A stretch of DNA of 64,000 nucleotides from Mesorhizobium sp. Pch-S. Lineage in GTDB: Bacteria; Pseudomonadota; Alphaproteobacteria; Rhizobiales; Rhizobiaceae. The stretch covers positions 2,857,501 to 2,921,500 of the forward strand of contig NZ_CP029562.1 of NCBI RefSeq assembly GCF_004136315.1. The letters run 5' to 3'. Made by a program: the position numbers and the translations under genes. The notes under the pieces are model-generated. The model had not been told where the DNA came from and searched no databases. It saw only the letters and a list, made by a program, of their open reading frames with translations. Each line of letters opens with the position of its first letter. Position 1 is the stretch's first letter. This document shows, one piece after another, positions 1 to 7,377 of the stretch.

Positions 1-765
1 GCGGTTGCGCGCGTCAATGGCGTGGATATCACCGCACGGGACTATTCCGTTGCCGAAGAGATGTACGGCCAGCAGCTTGGCAAAATGCCGGAGGACGCGA
101 AGCGATCCACGATCGTTGATGCGTTGATCGAGTCGCGGCTGATGTCCGAAGCTGCTCGCAAGTCAGGCATACAGAACGATGAGGAATACAAGCGCCAGAT
201 TGCCTTCTTCGAAGCGCAAACCCTTCGTTCGATCTTCATGCAACGCGAGCTTTCAAAGCGTGTCGACGAAAAGGCCGTTCGCAAAGCCTATGATGAGCAA
301 GTAGCCAAGATGCCCGTGGTCGAGGAAACGCGCCTGCGCCATATGTTGCTGCCGACAGCCGAGGCCGCAGATGTCGTCATCGCCGATCTGAAGGCAGGCA
401 AAGATTTCTCGGCGATCGCCAGGGAGAAATCGGCCGATCCCGCCTCCAAAGAGAAGGGCGGTGACCTGGGTTTTCTAACGCCCGGGCAAACCCTTGCAGA
501 GATTGAAAGCGCGACGGCCGAACTGAAGCCGGGGCAGTTCAGCGAGACACCGGTGAAAAGCGCATTCGGCTTTCACGTCGTCAAAGTCGATGAGCGTCGG
601 CCACGCGCGGCACCACGGTTCGAGTTGCTCGCGGGTGAGATCAGACAGGCGCTCGAAGCTGAAGAGGCCGCCCGCATCGTGAGCGATCTGCGATCCGGGG
701 CCAAGGTTGAAAAGCTTGTTCCCGATGTCCAGGCGCCCGAGGGCGAAGACGGTCATCCGCACTGA
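1..765 (+). CDS. Parvulin-type peptidyl-prolyl isomerase (5' end outside window)
   Basis: The reading frame is open from the first base, so the start and any signal peptide lie upstream. The visible 254 residues have a helical SurA/PpiC-like N-terminal region. A parvulin (rotamase) domain follows at about residues 105-200, ending in the typical 'GFHVVKVDERRP' strand, with the 'GGDLGFLTPG' loop before it. Such proteins help outer-membrane or secreted proteins fold in the periplasm by cis/trans isomerisation of prolyl bonds. The stop overlaps the start of the L,D-transpeptidase (TGATG), so the two are probably co-translated. The family assignment is firm; the exact substrate is unknown. Confidence 0.85.
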   Translation, partial: AVARVNGVDITARDYSVAEEMYGQQLGKMPEDAKRSTIVDALIESRLMSEAARKSGIQNDEEYKRQIAFFEAQTLRSIFMQRELSKRVDEKAVRKAYDEQVAKMPVVEETRLRHMLLPTAEAADVVIADLKAGKDFSAIAREKSADPASKEKGGDLGFLTPGQTLAEIESATAELKPGQFSETPVKSAFGFHVVKVDERRPRAAPRFELLAGEIRQALEAEEAARIVSDLRSGAKVEKLVPDVQAPEGEDGHPH

Positions 766-1346
766 TGGTGTCCCGGATGTTCAACAGGCGACTTTTTCTT
801 TTCGGCGTCGTGGCACTGGCCTCGACGGATGCCCTGGCCGACCCGGCTCCGGCAAAAAAGAGCAAGGCATTCAAGCTCGACAAACGATACCTGCCCCAGC
901 TGGTGGATTTCCAGTTGGAGCAGGATATCGGCACCGTCGTTGTCGATCCCAAGAGCCGTTTCCTCTATCTCGTGGAAACTGTTGGGGTGGCTCGCCGCTA
1001 CGGCATCGGCGTCGGCAAGGCTGGGCTTGCGTTCAAGGGCCACGCGATGGTTGGCCGGAAGGCCGAGTGGCCGAGCTGGAAGCCCACAGCCAACATGATC
1101 AAGCGTGATCCGGAGAAGTATCTGCGTTATGCGGATGGGCTGCCAGGCGGGAAAAGCAATCCGCTCGGAGCGCGCGCGCTCTATCTCTATCGGGATGGCC
1201 GCGACACGCTATATCGTATCCACGGTACGACTGAACCTTGGACGATCGGGAAAGCCGTATCGAACGGCTGCATCCGGATGGTCAACGATCATGTGATCGA
1301 CCTCTACAACCGTGTCCCCGTCGGCGCATCCGTCGTCGTGGTTTGA
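765..1346 (+). CDS. L,D-transpeptidase (YkuD domain)
   Basis: A 193-residue exported enzyme. The N-terminus carries arginines followed by a hydrophobic stretch ending in ALA, which looks like a signal peptide. The YkuD catalytic motif is present: His153 in HGT, then SNGCIRM with the nucleophile Cys169. These enzymes make 3-3 cross-links in peptidoglycan, or attach proteins to it, in the periplasm. The ATG overlaps the stop of the upstream parvulin gene, which suggests translational coupling and a joint envelope role. The substrate cannot be told from sequence. Confidence 0.9.
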   Translation: MVSRMFNRRLFLFGVVALASTDALADPAPAKKSKAFKLDKRYLPQLVDFQLEQDIGTVVVDPKSRFLYLVETVGVARRYGIGVGKAGLAFKGHAMVGRKAEWPSWKPTANMIKRDPEKYLRYADGLPGGKSNPLGARALYLYRDGRDTLYRIHGTTEPWTIGKAVSNGCIRMVNDHVIDLYNRVPVGASVVVV

Positions 1347-1463
1347 TGGATGTGATAACGCAGCAAGGCAACCGACCATTTGGCATACAAATGGGAAGCC
1401 CGGCGCTGCATTCAGCATCGGATGCTGTCTATGCCGGATCAGAGACTGCGCAATGGCATTCAA

Positions 1464-1883
1464 TCAGTGCTGTTCGTGCTCACACATCTCGTGGTTGGCG
1501 AGCGATCGGATCACGTAGCAATCGCCGATGGTTGAGCCGCCGCAACGGGTAGCGATGCGCTCGAGTTCCGTTTCCAGTTTGCGGAGCTTGGCGATCCTGC
1601 CGCGCACGGAGACCAGTTGCTCCGAAGCAATCTTGTCGGCGCGCGCGCAAGGTATGTCCGGGTGCGCGCTAAGTTCGAGCAGTTCCTTGATGGCATCGAT
1701 GGAAATGCCCAGTTCACGCGCATGCTTGATGAAGGTGAGCCTGTCCCGCTCGTCGGTCCCGTATCGGCGCTGATTGCCTTTCGAACGTTCAACGGCCGAC
1801 ACCAAGCCCATTTGCTCGTAGTAGCGGATCGTCGGAACTTTTACCCCGGTATGCCGGGAGAGATCGCCGATCGTCAGCATCAT
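1464..1883 (-). CDS. MerR-family regulator, ZntR/CadR/PbrR-like
   Basis: A 139-residue protein with an N-terminal winged helix-turn-helix typical of MerR (TIRYYEQMGL at about residues 18-27) and a dimerisation helix. Cysteines at 79, 114, 122 and 134 fit the ligand pattern of Zn/Cd/Pb-sensing MerR proteins (Cys79 and Cys114 are conserved in ZntR), and the tail is His/Cys-rich. A perfect 7-1-7 inverted repeat lies 35-49 bases upstream of its start. No metal efflux gene is adjacent; the divergent neighbour is a DUF808 membrane protein. The metal specificity is inferred only from cysteine spacing. Confidence 0.85.
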   Translation of the reverse strand: MMLTIGDLSRHTGVKVPTIRYYEQMGLVSAVERSKGNQRRYGTDERDRLTFIKHARELGISIDAIKELLELSAHPDIPCARADKIASEQLVSVRGRIAKLRKLETELERIATRCGGSTIGDCYVIRSLANHEMCEHEQH

Positions 1884-1917
1884 CAGTCCTTCATGTTTGG
1901 ACAGAAGCGGTCAATTC

Positions 1918-1932
1918 CTCTAGTCACTAGAG
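1918..1932. promoter_or_regulatory. MerR-type operator, perfect inverted repeat
   Basis: CTCTAGT-C-ACTAGAG is a perfect 7-bp inverted repeat around one base. It resembles the ACTAGAG half-sites of CadR/ZntR-class operators and lies between the MerR gene (minus) and DUF808 (plus). The flanking -35 and -10 boxes are not clear. Confidence 0.6.
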
Positions 1933-2096
1933 AAATTATGGCAATGGCCACGAAAACTCAAGCTGGTGTCAACAGGCCCAGAAGGCCGATCCACTTCGAG
2001 GCATCTTTTCAGAATCCCGCGTCGTCGCTAAGGCTTCTTGACCATGATCATCCAGCTTAAGCCAAATGTGCCTGCCAACTGCAAGCAAGGTCTCCG

Positions 2097-3065
2097 ATGA
2101 GTTCTGGACTGCTAGCCCTTCTTGACGATGTGGCCGCGATCGCAAAAGTCGCAGCGGCTTCGCTCGATGACGTTGCCGCGCAGGCGACGAAGGCAGGAGC
2201 AAAAGCTGCCGGCGTGGTCATCGACGATGCGGCAGTAACGCCGCGCTATGTCGTCGGCTTCACGGCGCAACGCGAGCTGCCGATCATCGCAAAGATCACG
2301 ATCGGCTCGTTGCGCAACAAGCTCATCTTCCTGCTTCCGGCAGCTTTGCTGCTGGGGTGGTTGGCGCCGTGGGCGATCACGCCGCTGCTGATGATCGGCG
2401 GCATCTATCTTTGCTTCGAGGGTGCGGAGAAGGTGCTGGAAGTCTTCTTTCCGCATGCCGAGGCGGACAGCAGCACCAAGATGGACACTGCGGTCGATGC
2501 CGCCAAATTCGAAAACGAAAAGGTGCAGAGCGCGATCAGGACGGACTTCATCCTGTCGGCGGAAATCATGGCCATCACGCTGGCTGCGATACCATCCACC
2601 AGTGTCCTGACGCAGGCGGCCATCCTTGCCATGGTCGGCATCGGCATCACCCTCGGGGTCTATGGTGTCGTCGCCATCATCGTGAAAGCCGACGATTTCG
2701 GATTGGCCCTGGCCAGAACCAAGGGACGTTTTCTCGGGCTGGGCACCGCCTTGCGTGCCTTCGGAAGAGGGGTGGTGACAGGGATGCCCTACTTCCTGAA
2801 AGCGCTCGCCGCGGTGGGGACGGCCGCCATGATCTGGGTCGGTGGCGGCATCCTCGTGCATGGCCTCGAGACATTCGGCTACGGGACCCTCGCACACCTC
2901 ATCGAGGATGCGGCAGAAAAGGCTGCACATGCCGTTCCCGTGGCCGGTGAACTGGTCGCTTTCCTGGTTTCGGCAGCAGCAGCCGGGCTGATTGGCCTGG
3001 CTGTTGGTTTGGCGACGATCCCGGTTGTCCAGAAGGTTGTCGGCAAGCCTCACGCTACCTCATGA
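2097..3065 (+). CDS. DUF808 (YedI-like) membrane protein
   Basis: A 322-residue integral membrane protein beginning 'MSSGLLALLDDVAAIAK', the hallmark of the DUF808/YedI family. The N-terminal amphipathic segment is followed by several hydrophobic segments (about residues 85-125, 165-200, 230-260 and 275-315) and a central soluble part with FFPHAEADSS. Members are widespread inner-membrane proteins with no established function. The gene is divergent from the MerR regulator, so its promoter region contains the MerR operator. Regulation by that MerR is an inference. Confidence 0.8.
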   Translation: MSSGLLALLDDVAAIAKVAAASLDDVAAQATKAGAKAAGVVIDDAAVTPRYVVGFTAQRELPIIAKITIGSLRNKLIFLLPAALLLGWLAPWAITPLLMIGGIYLCFEGAEKVLEVFFPHAEADSSTKMDTAVDAAKFENEKVQSAIRTDFILSAEIMAITLAAIPSTSVLTQAAILAMVGIGITLGVYGVVAIIVKADDFGLALARTKGRFLGLGTALRAFGRGVVTGMPYFLKALAAVGTAAMIWVGGGILVHGLETFGYGTLAHLIEDAAEKAAHAVPVAGELVAFLVSAAAAGLIGLAVGLATIPVVQKVVGKPHATS

Positions 3066-3110
3066 GCGAAAAACGGGCTCTCTAGCAATCCGGAACAATC
3101 CGCGCTTTCA

Positions 3111-3136
3111 TTTATTTGCTTGCGCATACAAATAAA
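3111..3136. promoter_or_regulatory. Inverted repeat, first MarR operator candidate
   Basis: TTTATTTG and CAAATAAA form a perfect 8-bp inverted repeat with a 10-base core, CTTGCGCATA. The core and right arm resemble the second site 40 bases downstream (both contain GCGCAT-N-CAAATA). It lies about 170-190 bases before the SMR pair. Confidence 0.5.
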
Positions 3137-3155
3137 TTGAATCTCGATCTGCTTG

Positions 3156-3180
3156 TTATATGCATGCGCATGCAAATATA
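3156..3180. promoter_or_regulatory. Palindrome upstream of SMR pair, second MarR operator candidate
   Basis: The core TGCATGC-GCATGCA (3161-3174) is a perfect 14-bp palindrome inside an AT-rich flank. TTATATGCATGCGCATGCAA matches the reverse complement of the site before the MarR gene (4547-4566) at 16 of 20 positions, so the same repressor probably binds both. Confidence 0.55.
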
Positions 3181-3302
3181 TAAAACCGAAGCGGGAGAGC
3201 TCGACAGTTCTCTTGATGAGATGGCGCCGAAGACAATCCCCGTCACGCAAGCCGCCATTGGAAATGCCGTCACAGGCAACCGGCCATGAAAGGAAATACA
3301 CA

Positions 3303-3623
3303 ATGAACTGGCTCTATCTCGGGATTGCCGTCGTCTTCGAGATCGCGGTTGCGATCAGCGCAGGAAACGCAAAGGGCTTCACCAGGCTCTGGTGGACGAT
3401 CGCCACCCTCGTCAGCGGTGCGATCGGCACCTTTTTCCTCAGCCTTGCCCTGCTCACCTTCGACGTCGGGGTCGGCTACGCTATCTGGACCTCGGTGTCC
3501 GGTGTCGGGATCGTCATCCTCGGCGCGCTCTTCTTCGGGCAGCAACTCAACTGGCAAAAGGTTTTCGGCATCGCTCTCGTCATCGGGGGCGTTGTCGGCC
3601 TGCGCCTCAGCGGTGCGGCCTGA
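3303..3623 (+). CDS. SMR-family efflux subunit (first of pair)
   Basis: A 106-residue, four-helix small multidrug resistance protein. The start at MNWLYLGIAVVFEIAV is preferred because it gives the normal SMR length, carries the conserved membrane glutamate in helix 1 (FEIAVA), and follows AAAGGAAA. These proteins exchange protons for cationic compounds across the inner membrane. A second SMR gene follows at 3672, a layout seen in heterodimeric pairs such as YkkCD. The substrate (quaternary ammonium, guanidinium or other cation) cannot be decided. I found no guanidine riboswitch in the leader. Confidence 0.88.
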   Translation: MNWLYLGIAVVFEIAVAISAGNAKGFTRLWWTIATLVSGAIGTFFLSLALLTFDVGVGYAIWTSVSGVGIVILGALFFGQQLNWQKVFGIALVIGGVVGLRLSGAA

Positions 3624-3671
3624 AAGCCCGCCGTTTCTTTCGCTTCACACAAATCAGACAAGGAAACGGAG

Positions 3672-4046
3672 ATGACACTCTCGCACGAAAAGCATCAGGG
3701 TTCCGGCCGGGCTTGGATCATGCTGCTGCTCGCCGGCGCTTTTGAAATCGGCTACGCCCTCAGCGTCGGCGGCAGCCAGGCGTTCACCGTACCGAGCTGG
3801 TCGATCGCCGCGTTGATCTTCTTCCTGCTCACACTTTACTTCCTCAGCGCCGCCTTGCGGACCATCGACGTCGGGATCGGCTATGCGGCGTGGGCGGGCA
3901 TCGGATCCGTCGGCGCGGCTGCCTTCGGCAGTATCCTGCTCGATCAGCCGCTGACGCTGGTCCAGGCCTTCTGGCTTGGCGTCATCATTGCCGGTGTCGT
4001 CTGGCTGAAGCTCGCCGACAGCGCAAAGCTTCGAGGACAAGGCTGA
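3672..4046 (+). CDS. SMR-family efflux subunit (second of pair)
   Basis: A 124-residue SMR protein with a short hydrophilic N-terminal extension before helix 1 (AGAFEIGYALS, with the conserved glutamate) and three further hydrophobic segments. It is preceded by AAGGAAACGGAG at good spacing. Paired, unequal SMR subunits usually work as a heterodimer. Its stop overlaps the start of the deaminase gene (TGATG), so transport and deamination are probably co-expressed. Confidence 0.88.
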   Translation: MTLSHEKHQGSGRAWIMLLLAGAFEIGYALSVGGSQAFTVPSWSIAALIFFLLTLYFLSAALRTIDVGIGYAAWAGIGSVGAAAFGSILLDQPLTLVQAFWLGVIIAGVVWLKLADSAKLRGQG

Positions 4047-4522
4047 TGACTGCTGTTCCTGCCCGCTGCACGCAGCTCATGGAGGAGACCGTCGCCAGTG
4101 CCCTGGATCATGTCCACAACGGCGGCATCCCGTTCAGTGCTTTCATCGTCAATCAGGACGGCATCATCCTCGGACGCGGCGTCAATCGCGTCCGGGAACA
4201 TCACGATCCGACTGCTCACGCCGAAGTCGAGGCCATTCGTGACGCCTGCCGCTCGCACGGGACAACCCGCCTGACAGGAATGACGCTTCTGGCCTCGGGA
4301 GAACCCTGCGCGATGTGTTACATGAGTGCGCTGCATGCGGGCTTCGCGCAGGTGTTCTATGCCGTCGATCGCGACGAGGCAGCCACGCATGGTTTTGACT
4401 ATCGCGGCACGTATGGCCTTTTCGCTCGCGACCCGCGGGATTGGCGGCTGCCCGTCGTCAGGAAGCTCGTTGTCTCAACGGGCTTGTGGCCGTTCCTGGC
4501 ATTCCGCTCGCGCGCAACGTAA
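4046..4522 (+). CDS. Nucleoside/base deaminase (CDA fold, zinc-dependent)
   Basis: A 158-residue cytidine-deaminase-fold protein. The zinc and catalytic motifs are present: HAEVEAI at about residue 57 (zinc His and catalytic Glu) and PCAMC at about residue 90 (two zinc Cys). Length and motifs fit the guanine deaminase/TadA-like branch rather than true cytidine deaminases. It overlaps the second SMR gene by one base pair of start/stop sharing and precedes the MarR gene. The link to export suggests that it acts on a nitrogenous base or aminated cation whose product or substrate is exported; this is inference. Confidence 0.82.
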   Translation: MTAVPARCTQLMEETVASALDHVHNGGIPFSAFIVNQDGIILGRGVNRVREHHDPTAHAEVEAIRDACRSHGTTRLTGMTLLASGEPCAMCYMSALHAGFAQVFYAVDRDEAATHGFDYRGTYGLFARDPRDWRLPVVRKLVVSTGLWPFLAFRSRAT

Positions 4523-4546
4523 GGGGCGTCGCTCTTGAGCAGGCTA

Positions 4547-4566
4547 TTGCATGGACATACATGTAA
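4547..4566. promoter_or_regulatory. MarR operator candidate before marR gene
   Basis: TTGCATGGACATACATGTAA has arms TTGCATG and CATGTAA (6 of 7 complementary). It matches the palindrome upstream of the SMR pair at 16 of 20 bases, in inverse orientation. It sits 35 bases before the chosen MarR start. Confidence 0.55.
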
Positions 4567-4600
4567 TGGCGGTGAGCAGTCGAAAGGGACTCCGCAGATC

Positions 4601-5011
4601 ATGCCCGGCAAAAGCGATTCATGGCTCAGGCTGATTCATGCCGTGACGGGCGTCGAGGCCGAGCTCGGCGAGGTCCTGCAAGGGCAACACGGCCTCGGCC
4701 TTTCAGAATACCGCGCATTGCAGATCCTGTCGCGATCGGCGAATTCCGAGCTGAGGATGCAGGATCTGGCCACGCATCTGCGGCTCAACCAGAGTTCGGT
4801 ATCGCGCATGGTCGAGCGGCTGGAGCGCGGTGGACTTGCCCTTCGCGACCTTTGCCCCGACGACAAGCGCGGGGTCTATGCGGTTCTTACGGACACGGGG
4901 CGCGCGCGTCTCGCCAGTGCGCAGCCCGACTATGAGGCGGCGCTGGACAGCGCCCTCCGGGACCATGGCGGCGAGGAACTGCTGTCGATGAAGTTCGTCG
5001 ACGCCACCTGA
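4601..5011 (+). CDS. MarR-family transcriptional regulator
   Basis: A 136-residue winged-helix regulator. The central HTH (LRMQDLATHLRLNQSSVSRMVERLERGGL) and the wing with DDKRGVYAVLTDTGR are typical MarR features. The ATG at 4601 follows GAAAGGGA and leaves the operator-like palindrome upstream; a longer TTG start at 4535 would put that palindrome inside the gene. It most likely represses itself and the upstream SMR/deaminase operon, since both promoter regions carry related palindromes. Confidence 0.85.
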   Translation: MPGKSDSWLRLIHAVTGVEAELGEVLQGQHGLGLSEYRALQILSRSANSELRMQDLATHLRLNQSSVSRMVERLERGGLALRDLCPDDKRGVYAVLTDTGRARLASAQPDYEAALDSALRDHGGEELLSMKFVDAT

Positions 5012-5013
5012 AG

Positions 5014-5760
5014 TCAGCCAACGGTGCCGAGATCGTCGGAATGGCCCGCCTCCAGTCGAGGCCATTGCGTGATTGGCCGGCCACCCATGCGCATACGGTG
5101 CTTGCCTTCCCCCCACCCCCGTGGCCAGCCGCCTGGCGAGTCCTCCCACAATTCCTGCCGGCCATAGACAGTCAGGTCGAGCAGGCGATAGCTGTTGTCC
5201 ATCGCTTCGACACCGCGCCTTGTCGTCCAATAGGTTTCGAAGACATCGTCTTCCTGCCGCAGGTAGCAGATGAGGTACATCATCCCCACCGGGCGTGGGG
5301 AGAGCAGGGCTGCGGCCGAGTCCTGGACCGAATACCAGGGCATTTCCCATCCCATGAAGTTGCGATAGCGGGCGCTCTCTTCGTATGGGCCCTGGCAGAA
5401 CGTCGCGTAGGTGACGTCGCGGGAATGGATATGGGACAATTCACGGACCTGCGTGGTGAAGAGCGTACAGCCCTCGCATTGTTCCGGTGCCGGGCGGCCT
5501 GGATACCACATGAAGTAGTAGGCGATCAGCTGGCGGCGGCCTTCGAACGCCTCCAGCAACGTTACCGGGCCATTTTCACCAACGAGCCGTGCTGATCCAT
5601 CGACCTTCACCATCGGCAGTCGGCGGCGTGCAGCCGAAATTGCGTCGCTTTCTCTTGTGTGTGCTTTCTCCCAGGCCCGTAGTGTGTCCACCTGGCGCTG
5701 GTAACTGCTCCGGGTGGCTATGCTGGGTGTTGCGGGGGTCTCGCGCATCGGGTGCTTCAT
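5014..5760 (-). CDS. DUF899 thioredoxin-like family protein
   Basis: A 248-residue cytoplasmic protein with the DUF899 signature: an N-terminal 'ARRRLPMVKV' region, the LIAYYFMWYPGRP-type strand, a CEGCTLF motif, and a tryptophan-rich C-terminal half (MGWEMPWYSV). The fold is thioredoxin-like, but no redox role has been proven. It converges with the MarR gene, with two bases between them. The start at 5760 gives full family length. Confidence 0.8.
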   Translation of the reverse strand: MKHPMRETPATPSIATRSSYQRQVDTLRAWEKAHTRESDAISAARRRLPMVKVDGSARLVGENGPVTLLEAFEGRRQLIAYYFMWYPGRPAPEQCEGCTLFTTQVRELSHIHSRDVTYATFCQGPYEESARYRNFMGWEMPWYSVQDSAAALLSPRPVGMMYLICYLRQEDDVFETYWTTRRGVEAMDNSYRLLDLTVYGRQELWEDSPGGWPRGWGEGKHRMRMGGRPITQWPRLEAGHSDDLGTVG

Positions 5761-5914
5761 CGTCGTCTTCTTTCGCCTCGTTTCTCGGAATCGAGCGGTG
5801 AGATAGGCAGAATAGGGGCGGACGCCGGATGGCGAGAGTTACAATGGTGGCGGGATAGAGCGGCTCCCTGGCAAGTGTCTGGAGGCGCGTGCTTGGAACG
5901 ACGGGGTTGGCTGG

Positions 5915-6358
5915 ATGAGTGAATTCGATTTCGGAGCACGCAATGCCAGGGAATTCCGGCATCGGGCCTTCTGGGCACAGTTCGAGGACAGGCACCCTGC
6001 CGAACGCTCCCGACGGGTCAGGCATGGACCGTGGTTCTGGCAGCGCGGTCTGCCCGAACTCAACCTCGTCATCACCATGTATGTGGCGCCCGAGCAGCAT
6101 ATCGTGGGTGTCTTCTTCGGCAGCAACGAGCGGCTGGGCGCCGTTGATACAAAAGGCCGGCTGCAACCATTCAGGGCCGCGATCGAGAGCCGGCTGAAGC
6201 TGAAGCCGGAACAGAGTGGGCAGGGTTTTGGCGTCAATGCGATCTGGCGGGTCAACTGCTTCGCCGATGACAACTGGCCGGCCATTGCCGACTGGCTGGT
6301 TACAGAGGCTGGCCGTTTCGAGCGGGTGGTGACAGAGCTGCTTGCGTCCGAAACCTGA
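5915..6358 (+). CDS. DUF4268-like hypothetical protein
   Basis: A 147-residue protein rich in aromatic residues. The opening 'FRHRAFWAQFEDRH' and the ending 'NWPAIADWLVTEAGRFERVV' resemble DUF4268, a domain found alone or fused to nuclease-like proteins. No catalytic motif is evident, and there is no signal peptide or membrane helix. It stands alone between DUF899 (divergent) and the XRE region. The family call is tentative. Confidence 0.6.
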   Translation: MSEFDFGARNAREFRHRAFWAQFEDRHPAERSRRVRHGPWFWQRGLPELNLVITMYVAPEQHIVGVFFGSNERLGAVDTKGRLQPFRAAIESRLKLKPEQSGQGFGVNAIWRVNCFADDNWPAIADWLVTEAGRFERVVTELLASET

Positions 6359-6507
6359 GGCTCACAGGGCGGCCGTCCGGCGGCATCATTTTCGGTTGCT
6401 GGTAGATTCGACTTTCGGCCGCGTGGTCGACGCAGAATGTTTTTCCACTTCCCTCAAGAAGATGGAGGCGACTTTCTGTGCAGGCAAATGGCGGAGTGTA
6501 GACTGGT

Positions 6508-6518
6508 TTCGTAACGAA
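6508..6518. promoter_or_regulatory. TTCGT-A-ACGAA palindrome before XRE-cupin operon
   Basis: A perfect 5-1-5 palindrome lies 13 bases before the small ORF at 6531 and 190 bases before the XRE-cupin regulator. Its position suits an autoregulatory operator, but no second copy was seen. Confidence 0.35.
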
Positions 6519-6530
6519 TGGTGGTGGCAG

Positions 6531-6707
6531 ATGCCGGCTCAGACAGCGGAAATCATCGATTTGCAGGCCCGTCGCAGAGCTCGGGAAAGCCGTGGCACTC
6601 AGGCCGATCCATCGTTCTTCGCAACGACAGGTGTCCCGGCGGTGGCCTGGGTGCCGGTCTGGTTTGTTCCCGTGCTTTTTGTCGGAACCCCATCGCTGGC
6701 AGGCTGA
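6531..6707 (+). CDS. Small hypothetical protein upstream of XRE-cupin regulator
   Basis: A possible 58-residue protein starting MPAQTAEIIDLQARRRARE, with a basic N-terminal part and a hydrophobic Val/Trp/Pro-rich C-terminal part (about residues 38-53). It ends one base before the start of the regulator gene, which suggests translational coupling. Short rhizobial proteins with a similar AEIIDLQARR opening are known to me only as hypotheticals. The longer frame starting at 6342 seems artificial, because its extra part is unlike a protein and has no ribosome site. Confidence 0.45.
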   Translation: MPAQTAEIIDLQARRRARESRGTQADPSFFATTGVPAVAWVPVWFVPVLFVGTPSLAG

Positions 6708-6708
6708 A

Positions 6709-7323
6709 ATGAGCGAGCTGGCGGTGGCCGATCAGGGTGAGGCCATTCCTCCCGCCTTCGACCTGCCGCTGGTGCTCGGGCAGAATCTGAGACGGTTGCG
6801 AACCCGCCAGGGTTACTCGCTCGAGCGATTGGCGAAACTTTCCGGCGTCAGCCGTGCCATGCTCAGCCAGATCGAAACCGGCAAGAGTGCGCCGACGATC
6901 AGCCTTCTGTGGAAAATCTCGACGGCGCTCGATGTTCCATTCGCCACACTTTTGAGCGGTCAGAACACCCATGGCACCGTCGTGCTGAAACGCGTGGATG
7001 CCAAGATACTGGCATCGCGCGACGGCAAGTTCACCACACGCGCGCTGTTTCCGTTCGATGGAGAGCGCAAGGTCGAATTCTATGAACTGAGACTTGCCGG
7101 CCGTCATGTCGAACATGCCGCCGCGCATGCGCCCGGAACGGTCGAGAATGTCGTCATCGCACAGGGCGCGTTGGAGGTGCGGGCAGGACGGGACGCGCCG
7201 CGACAGCTCTTCGAGGGCGACGCCATCCTGTTCGAGGCGGATGTGCCGCACAGCTATCGCAATCTGACGGACGAAGAGAGCGTCGCCTATCTGGTCATGA
7301 CCTATGTCGAGACGGTGGGCTAA
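6709..7323 (+). CDS. XRE-family regulator with C-terminal cupin domain
   Basis: A 204-residue protein. The HTH_3 domain at about residues 22-78 (LRRLRTRQGYSLERLAKLSGVS, then SQIETGKSAPTI) is followed by a cupin barrel at about residues 110-195 with the HAPGTVENVVI and ALEVRAG strands. This two-domain class senses small molecules and controls amine, amino-acid or sulfur metabolism. The ATG follows the upstream small ORF directly. No ligand or target can be named. It converges with the methionine-rich gene. Confidence 0.88.
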   Translation: MSELAVADQGEAIPPAFDLPLVLGQNLRRLRTRQGYSLERLAKLSGVSRAMLSQIETGKSAPTISLLWKISTALDVPFATLLSGQNTHGTVVLKRVDAKILASRDGKFTTRALFPFDGERKVEFYELRLAGRHVEHAAAHAPGTVENVVIAQGALEVRAGRDAPRQLFEGDAILFEADVPHSYRNLTDEESVAYLVMTYVETVG

Positions 7324-7330
7324 AAAAGAA

Positions 7331-7352
7331 AAGGGCCGGCGAGCCGACCCTT
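7331..7352 (-). terminator. Rho-independent terminator of the Met-rich gene
   Basis: AAGGG-C-CGGC and GCCG-A-CCCTT form a 9-pair stem with one mismatch. Read on the minus strand, the stem is followed by TTTTCTTTTTT, so it best serves the methionine-rich gene. It may also stop the converging XRE-cupin transcript. Confidence 0.7.
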
Positions 7353-7377
7353 GATATGCCTGTGTACCGGGCCCGGA

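Noticed and set aside
2112..3053. 313-residue minus-strand frame over DUF808
   Set aside because: It is a shadow frame; the plus-strand gene has the family signature.
3066..3302. Guanidine (ykkC or mini-ykkC) riboswitch before the SMR pair
   Set aside because: I looked for the paired ACGR-loop hairpins and the ykkC conserved blocks and saw none; MarR-type palindromes explain the leader better.
4535..4600. TTG start for the MarR gene
   Set aside because: It would place the operator-like palindrome inside the coding region; ATG 4601 has GAAAGGGA and the normal family length.
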